A stretch of 18,176 nucleotides of DNA from VGOW01 sp964431175 (GTDB lineage: Bacteria; Chloroflexota; Anaerolineae; Anaerolineales; VGOW01): contig CAYSIV010000095.1 in the NCBI GenBank assembly GCA_964431175.1, forward strand, positions 1 through 18,176, written 5' to 3'. Every line of letters begins with the position of its first letter. Position 1 is the stretch's first letter. The translations under genes were made by a program, and so were the position numbers. Of this stretch, positions 13,626 to 18,176 are shown one piece after another. The notes under the pieces were generated by a model, which saw only the letters and a program-made list of their open reading frames with translations, made no database searches and was not told where the DNA came from.

Positions 13626-14166
13626 ATGGCCTTGCGTATCGGTATTCCACGCGCCCTGCATTTTTATCAGCACTATCCGCTGTGGCGCACCTTCTTCGAA
13701 GAATTAGGGGCCGAGGTGCTCGTCTCACCGGCCACCCACCGGGACATTGTGGCGGCGGGGGCGAAGAGAGTGGCCGACGTGACCTGCCTGCCCATCAAGG
13801 TTTATGCCGGGCACGTCGCCTGGTTGCGCGACAATGGCAAGGCGGATTTTGTTTTCACTCCCGCCATTCGCAATATTGTCAAGGACGCCTTCCACTGCGC
13901 CAAATTTCAAGCCCTGCCCGACATCATCAAGGCCACCGTGCCGGACTGTCCGCCTCTGCTGGATATTGAAATTGATTTGGAGCGGCGAAAAATTTCCGAG
14001 GCCGATGCCTTTCACCGGCTGGGCTACCGGTTTACCTGGAATCCATTCAAAATCCGGCGAGCCTGGAGGCGCGCCCGCCAAGTGGAACAAAACTATCTCG
14101 CCTCAATGGTGGACGAGAAGCTTACCTGCCCGGAGGCGCTGGCCCGTCTGTACGATCTGGATGGGA
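13626..14166 (+). CDS. DUF2229 CoA-activase-related iron-sulfur protein, 5' part up to gap
   Basis: 180 codons run from ATG at 13626 to the second N gap. The sequence is typical of DUF2229 proteins associated with 2-hydroxyacyl-CoA dehydratase activases: ALRIGIPRALHFYQHYPLW (2-20), FFEELGAEVLVSPATH (23-38), VADVTCLPIKVYAGHV (49-64), a phenylalanine-rich strand DFVFTPAIR, and CAKFQALPDII (91-101). C54 and C91 are the positions expected to bind an iron-sulfur cluster. The sequence breaks inside a linker after ALARLYDLDG. The coding sequence after the gap continues the same domain, so this is the first part of one long gene rather than a complete one. The ribosome-binding site is weak (GAAAGATATTGAG). 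Confidence 0.87.
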
Positions 14167-14176
14167 NNNNNNNNNN
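14167..14176. other. Assembly gap (10 N)
   Basis: Ten Ns inside the DUF2229 gene, in a Pro/Thr-rich linker (LYDLDG before, TTAPAPPSTTD after). The reading frame differs by one phase across it, so the true missing length is not exactly ten bases. Confidence 0.95.
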
Positions 14177-15970
14177 ACGACCGCCCCCGCTCCCCCTTCC
14201 ACCACTGACTTAACCATCGCCGTCGTCGGCCACCCTTATTGTCTCTACGATGATTACATCAATCATCAACTGATCTCGCGACTGCGCGGCTTGGGCGCGC
14301 GCGTCCTCACCGGCGAGATGGTGCCGGCTGACGAGGCGCAGGCAGGCATTATGCGGACGACGGGGCAACGACGGTGGTTCTACGACAACGTCATGACCGG
14401 CGCCGTCGGGTATTACCTGGATCGGCCCGAGGTGGCAGGGATCATCTCGGTGCTGGCTTTCACCTGCGGGCCGGATTCGGTGATGGTTGAGACGCTTGCC
14501 CGCCGCGCCCATGCCCGGGGGCGCTCGTTCATGAGTCTGGTGCTCGACGAGCATGGCAGTGCGGCCGGAATGATCACCCGGCTGGAAGCGTTCATGGATA
14601 TGCTTGGCCGGCAGAAGCAAGCCCGAGGCGCCCTTCCGGCGGCGCCGATCGAGGCCGGTTCAACCGCCAACTCGCCCCAACCGCCGAGGGCGGCCCCGGC
14701 CTTTCTGCGCCAGAGCAACAAGCCGGTGATTGGCTTCCCGCGCATGGGCACGGTGATGGTGGCAGTCAAGTCGGTGTTCAAAGGGATCGGGGCGCAATTA
14801 GAGATGGGGCCGGCGTTGAGCAGTCAGACGGTGTCGCTCGGCGCGCGCCACTCGCCTGAATTCATCTGCACGCCCTACAAATATATTCTGGGCAATATGA
14901 TCGAAATGCTGGACGCCGGAGCTGACACCTTGCTGTACGTGGACGGCCCGGGCCTGTGCCGCAACAGCGCCTACACCCAGCTTCTCGGCGACGTGTTGCG
15001 CGATCTCGGCTACAAGTTCAAGTTCTTGAGCACCGAGATTTTAACCGACAAGATTCTGGGCCTGGCCACCTTTCTGCGGCAGTTTGCGCCCGACCTGTCG
15101 TGGGGCGAAATCGTCCGGCAGATTCGGTTGGGGCTGGCAAAGATGTTCACCCTCGACGACCTCGAGCGGCGCGTCCAGTATTTTCGCCCGCGGGAGATCA
15201 CGACGGGCGGCGTGGACAAACTGTGGAACGAGGCCAACTTGCGCATTGACGAGGCAACCGACATTGACGCCCTCAATCGAGTCAAAGCCGACCTCTCGGG
15301 AAAGATCGAGCGGACGCCGGTTGATCCGACGATCCGGCCGGTGAAGATTGCCACGACGGGTGAATACTACGCCGTGCTGGATCCGTTCTTCAATCTGGAT
15401 CTGGAGCGCGAACTGGGCAAGCTGGGCGCTGAAGTGCATCGCACCTTGATGATGGGCAAGTGGGCTAAAGACATGTTGATTCTGGATTCCCTGGGCCTTC
15501 CCCGCAAGCCGGAGATTGACCGGGCCGCCAAACCCTATTTGCGGTGGGACATTTCCGGTGAAGGCTGGGTGACGATCGGGCAAACGGTCATTCACGGGCA
15601 AAAGGGCTTCGACGGCGTGGTGGAGGCCTTGCCCTTCACTTGCGCCCCGGAAGTGGCCGCCTTGAACATCCTGCCGCGCGTCAGTCGCGACCACAACATC
15701 CCGGTCCTCTCTTTCATCTTTGACGAACAGTCAGGGCGCGCGGGAATGAAAACCCGGCTGGAGGCGTTCGTTGATCTGTTATATCGCCGCCGGGAAGTGC
15801 AAGAATCCGCCCGGCAGGCGGCGCCGGTGAGCGAACTGCCGCAGATGCCGGCCGAGGCGGCGTGCGCGGCCTGCCCGATCATCGAAAGCTGTGGGCGCGC
15901 CTCAACCGGCGTGAGGCCGACGGGCTGTGCGCTCAAGCCCGGTGAACTTCGGCAAAGGCAGGCGATATGA
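14177..15970 (+). CDS. DUF2229/CoA-activase-type fused iron-sulfur protein, 3' part
   Basis: The frame is open from the gap for 597 codons. The first part completes the DUF2229 protein begun at 13626: IAVVGHPYCLYDDYINHQLI, then VLAFTCGPDSVM and SLVLDEHGSAAGMITRLEAF. After a Pro/Ala linker (about 14610-14710) a second module starts at KPVIGFPRMGTVMVAVKSVF, with FICTPYKYILGN, GPGLCRNSAYTQLL, LPFTCAPEVAALNI and FIFDEQSGRAGMKTRLEAF. The two modules are alike in their closing motifs, and in many genomes they are separate genes; here they are fused (about 780 residues overall). The C-terminus adds a CAACPIIESC...C cluster. Proteins of this kind are relatives of 2-hydroxyacyl-CoA dehydratase components and double-cubane-cluster proteins, which accept ATP-driven low-potential electrons. 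The stop overlaps the activase start, implying a working pair. The true substrate is unknown. Confidence 0.88.
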   Translation, partial: TTAPAPPSTTDLTIAVVGHPYCLYDDYINHQLISRLRGLGARVLTGEMVPADEAQAGIMRTTGQRRWFYDNVMTGAVGYYLDRPEVAGIISVLAFTCGPDSVMVETLARRAHARGRSFMSLVLDEHGSAAGMITRLEAFMDMLGRQKQARGALPAAPIEAGSTANSPQPPRAAPAFLRQSNKPVIGFPRMGTVMVAVKSVFKGIGAQLEMGPALSSQTVSLGARHSPEFICTPYKYILGNMIEMLDAGADTLLYVDGPGLCRNSAYTQLLGDVLRDLGYKFKFLSTEILTDKILGLATFLRQFAPDLSWGEIVRQIRLGLAKMFTLDDLERRVQYFRPREITTGGVDKLWNEANLRIDEATDIDALNRVKADLSGKIERTPVDPTIRPVKIATTGEYYAVLDPFFNLDLERELGKLGAEVHRTLMMGKWAKDMLILDSLGLPRKPEIDRAAKPYLRWDISGEGWVTIGQTVIHGQKGFDGVVEALPFTCAPEVAALNILPRVSRDHNIPVLSFIFDEQSGRAGMKTRLEAFVDLLYRRREVQESARQAAPVSELPQMPAEAACAACPIIESCGRASTGVRPTGCALKPGELRQRQAI

Positions 15971-17007
15971 AGGCGTATCTAGGTATTGATGTCGGCGCCG
16001 TCACCACCAAACTGGTCGCGCTCGACGACGGTTGCAATGTGCTGGCCGCTCTGTATTTGCGGACGCGCGGCAAACCCATCGAGGTGGTGCAACAAGGGTT
16101 GCGCGATCTGGCGCAACGGTTTGCTTCGCAGGGCGCGGCGGTCGAGATCGGCGGCGTGGGCGCGACCGGGAGTGGCCGCTATCTGGCCGGCGCGGTCGTG
16201 GGCGCGGATGTGATTAAGAACGAAATCACTGCCCATGCCGTGGCGACCTCCCATTTTGTGCCGGGTGTGCAAACGATCATCGAAATCGGCGGCCAGGATT
16301 CCAAGATCATCATCCTGCGAGACGGTGTGGCCGTAGACTTTGGCATGAACACGGTCTGCGCGGCGGGGACAGGCGCATTCCTGGATCAGCAGGCGGCGCG
16401 ACTGAGCATGAGCATTGAAGACGTTGGGCCAATGGCTCTGCAATCCAAAACGCCGGTTCGCATCGCCGGGCGGTGCACCGTATTCGCCGAGTCCGACATG
16501 ATCCACAAACAACAGATGGGCCACCGGGCCGAGGATATTTTGTACGGCCTGTGCCAGGCCATGGCCCGCAACTATCTCAACAATGTGGGGCTGGGCAAGG
16601 AAATCCGCGAGCGAGTGGCGTTTCAGGGCGGCGTGGCTTTCAACAAAGGCATGATCCGCGCCTTCGAGGAAGCATTGGAAATGCCGGTGCAGGTGCCGCC
16701 CCATCATGAGGTGATGGGCGCAATCGGGGCGGCGATGTTGGCCCGCGAGAAGATGAGGCGGGCGGGGCAGGCCACTCGCTTCAAAGGGTTTGCCGCCGGC
16801 GACTTGAGCTACCGCACTGTTTCGTTTGAGTGCCGCCACTGCTCCAATCACTGCGAGATCGTGCAGGTTTCCGTCAACAAAAAAGTGGCCGCGCGCTGGG
16901 GTGGCCGGTGCGATCGTTGGGATGTGGTCGAGGCGATCACCCCCAGAGCCGCCTTTCCGCTTGTAGTCGCCGAGGCCGAGAAGCAAGACTGCGACGCCTG
17001 CCGGTGA
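15967..17007 (+). CDS. BadF/BadG/HgdC-type ASKHA ATPase (CoA-dehydratase activase)
   Basis: A 346-residue ATPase that in known systems uses ATP hydrolysis to push an electron from its [4Fe-4S] cluster to a dehydratase or reductase partner. Visible motifs: phosphate-1 YLGIDVGAVTTKLV (4-17), VGATGSGRYL (64-73), IIEIGGQDSKIII (104-116), MNTVCAAGTGAFLDQQAARL (127-146), IAGRCTVFAESDMIH (166-180) and the adenosine loop FQGGVAFNKGM (219-229). C131 and C170 are the cluster ligands shared across the dimer. HgdC is about 260 residues, whereas this protein has an extra C-terminal domain of about 75 residues with CRHCSNHC (289-296), C315 and CDAC (342-345), perhaps a second metal site. Its ATG overlaps the preceding stop (ATGA, 15967-15970), so it is coupled to the fused DUF2229 protein. 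Confidence 0.93.
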   Translation: MKAYLGIDVGAVTTKLVALDDGCNVLAALYLRTRGKPIEVVQQGLRDLAQRFASQGAAVEIGGVGATGSGRYLAGAVVGADVIKNEITAHAVATSHFVPGVQTIIEIGGQDSKIIILRDGVAVDFGMNTVCAAGTGAFLDQQAARLSMSIEDVGPMALQSKTPVRIAGRCTVFAESDMIHKQQMGHRAEDILYGLCQAMARNYLNNVGLGKEIRERVAFQGGVAFNKGMIRAFEEALEMPVQVPPHHEVMGAIGAAMLAREKMRRAGQATRFKGFAAGDLSYRTVSFECRHCSNHCEIVQVSVNKKVAARWGGRCDRWDVVEAITPRAAFPLVVAEAEKQDCDACR

Positions 17008-17088
17008 GCCGGCGCAATATCTTCTTTCGATGGATTTTGTGCGCTTCGGCGCCGCGTATTTCATAGACTTTATCGGAAATTAGCTCTA

Positions 17089-17130
17089 GCCCGCGTCCTC
17101 GCGGGCGGCCCAACCGCGAGGACGCGGTTG
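17089..17130. repeat. Nested GC-rich palindromes with alternative foldings
   Basis: CCGCGTCCTCGCGG (17091-17104) and CCGCGAGGACGCGG (17114-17127) form a perfect 14-bp hairpin with a 9-nt loop. Each arm is also its own small palindrome: GCCCGCG-TCCT-CGCGGGC (17089-17106) and CAACCGCG-AGGA-CGCGGTTG (17111-17130). The element can therefore fold as one long or two short hairpins. It lies in the 216-nt spacer between the ATPase gene and panB; no T-run follows. The rest of the spacer shows no gene or clear promoter. Confidence 0.85.
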
Positions 17131-17223
17131 GAGAGCGCGAAAGGTTATTCCCGATAACGTCTCATGAACAAAGGGCTTTGGTTCGCTGGCTGAACTTGCC
17201 CGACTTTCTAAAAGGAGTTTCCT

Positions 17224-18096
17224 ATGACCGACCGAAAGAAAATCACATTACCAACCCTGATGAAGAAGATGGCCGACGGTATTCCCATTACCTACATCAC
17301 CTGCTACGACTATGCCATGGCTCACCTCGTCGAGCAGGCCGAAGTAGACATGGTGCTGGTGGGCGACAGCCTGGGCATGACCATGCTCGGCTACGATGGC
17401 ACCCTGCCGGTGACGATGGACGACATGATTCGCCACACCCAGGCCGTGCGGCGCGGCTCACCCACCAGCTGGCTCATCGGCGACATGCCCTACATGTCGT
17501 ATCAGCCCTCGGTGGAAACCGCCATCCGCAACGCAGGCCGCTTCATGGCCGAGACCGGCTGTGATGCGGTGAAACTCGAAGGCGGCGTGGAAATGGCCGA
17601 CCGCATGGAAGGCATCGCCAGGGCGGGCATTCCGGTGATGGGCCATTTGGGCTTGACACCCCAGAGCGTCTCGTCGCTGGGCGGCTTCCGCGTGCAGGGC
17701 AAAGACGCGGCGCGGGCCAAGAAGATTGTTGACGACGCCAAGGCGCTCGAAGAGGCCGGCGCGTTCAGCATCCTGCTGGAGATGGTGCCGGATCGGGTGT
17801 GCGAGATCATCACCGAGCGAGCCGGCATTCCCATCATCAGCCTCGGCTCCGGGCCGTACGCTCACGGCCAACTGCTGATCTTCCACGACATGTTCGGCCT
17901 CTACCCGCGCTTCAAGCCGAAGATGGCCAAGGTCTACGGCAATGCCGGCGAGGTCATCCTCAACGGCCTCAAGCAATATGTAACCGAAGTCACGAGCCGT
18001 CAGTTCCCGCAGGCCGAAAACTGGTTCGGTATTGGCGACGATCAGCTGGCCGAACTGAAGCAGATGCTCGAAGGGGGCGAACATGAACTGGTTTAG
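17224..18096 (+). CDS. panB: 3-methyl-2-oxobutanoate hydroxymethyltransferase (PanB)
   Basis: This 290-residue protein makes ketopantoate from 2-oxoisovalerate and 5,10-methylene-THF, the first step toward pantothenate and CoA. Motifs: YITCYDYAMAHL, VDMVLVGDSLGMTMLGYDGT (metal-binding Asp), LPVTMDDMIRHTQAV, IGDMPYMSY (second metal-binding Asp), DAVKLEGG (Lys and Glu of the active site), MGHLGLTPQSV and LLEMVP (catalytic Glu). The glycine loop reads ISLGSGPYAHGQLLIFHD where E. coli-like PanB has IGIGAG...DGQ, so the Asp of DGQ is His here; this is unusual but outside the metal ligands. AAAGGAG (17211-17217) precedes the ATG by 6 nt. It has its own long spacer, so it may be a separate transcription unit. 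No panC or panD is visible. Confidence 0.94.
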   Translation: MTDRKKITLPTLMKKMADGIPITYITCYDYAMAHLVEQAEVDMVLVGDSLGMTMLGYDGTLPVTMDDMIRHTQAVRRGSPTSWLIGDMPYMSYQPSVETAIRNAGRFMAETGCDAVKLEGGVEMADRMEGIARAGIPVMGHLGLTPQSVSSLGGFRVQGKDAARAKKIVDDAKALEEAGAFSILLEMVPDRVCEIITERAGIPIISLGSGPYAHGQLLIFHDMFGLYPRFKPKMAKVYGNAGEVILNGLKQYVTEVTSRQFPQAENWFGIGDDQLAELKQMLEGGEHELV

Positions 18097-18128
18097 GGCG
18101 AAATCAGAGTCGGTTTACGGAGCGCCCT

Positions 18129-18176
18129 GAGCCTGTCGAAAGGCGCGTGCTTCGACAGGCTCATGCTTCGACAGGC
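18129..18176. repeat. GAGCCTGTCGAA hairpin repeat at window end
   Basis: GAGCCTGTCGAA (18129-18140) and TTCGACAGGCTC (18151-18162) form a perfect 12-bp inverted repeat with a 10-nt loop. TGCTTCGACAGGC then recurs as a direct repeat (18148-18160 and 18164-18176), cut by the window edge. This motif is a common interspersed repeat in many bacterial genomes and follows panB by 32 nt; it could also help end transcription. Confidence 0.8.

Noticed and set aside
15979..17064. A 361-codon open frame on the minus strand
   Set aside because: It is antisense to the ASKHA ATPase gene, whose motifs are unmistakable; the minus-strand product is His/Arg-rich low-quality sequence caused by high GC codon use.

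Overview
The window looks like a fragment of a metagenome-assembled, moderately GC-rich bacterial genome. It is probably a Chloroflexota (Anaerolineae-like) or similar anaerobic or facultative lineage; this placement is inferred from gene content and the style of the intergenic palindromes, because no rRNA or other marker gene is present. All convincing genes lie on the + strand. Two runs of exactly ten Ns (7186-7195 and 14167-14176) are assembly gaps, and both fall inside genes.

Layout. Positions 3-632 hold the 3' end of a GAF/HD-GYP cyclic-di-GMP phosphodiesterase, closed by a good hairpin terminator. Positions 871-5792 form a one-carbon and central-metabolism block: an AcsE-like methyltetrahydrofolate methyltransferase, a malic enzyme, a thioredoxin-reductase-like flavoprotein whose CxxC has become SxxS, and a MetV-MetF fusion (methylenetetrahydrofolate reductase). 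The junctions inside this block carry inverted repeats. Positions 5793-9849 form an accessory segment: a small membrane protein, two FecR-type proteins broken by a gap, a decayed reading frame, and a zinc-ribbon/membrane/beta-propeller protein. Two diverged remnants of the metF 3' end sit inside this segment, which suggests repeated insertion behind metF. Positions 9850-13480 hold small enzymes: a dienelactone-hydrolase-like protein, a HemG-like flavodoxin, an isoprenylcysteine methyltransferase-like membrane protein, a small hypothetical protein overlapping a carboxymuconolactone-decarboxylase/AhpD-like protein, and a metallophosphoesterase. Positions 13626-17007 hold a large fused DUF2229/CoA-activase-type iron-sulfur protein (interrupted by the second gap), translationally coupled to its BadF/HgdC-type ASKHA ATPase. 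Positions 17224-18096 hold panB, followed by an interspersed hairpin repeat.

How the genes fit together. Three enzymes act on the folate C1 pool: PanB uses 5,10-methylene-THF, MetF reduces it to 5-methyl-THF, and AcsE moves that methyl group to a corrinoid protein. This resembles the methyl branch of the Wood-Ljungdahl pathway, but no CODH/ACS or corrinoid protein gene is in view. The Ser-substituted flavoprotein directly before metF is a candidate electron donor or partner. The ATPase plus fused DUF2229 protein looks like an ATP-driven low-potential electron-transfer pair. These functional links are inferences from gene order, not demonstrated.
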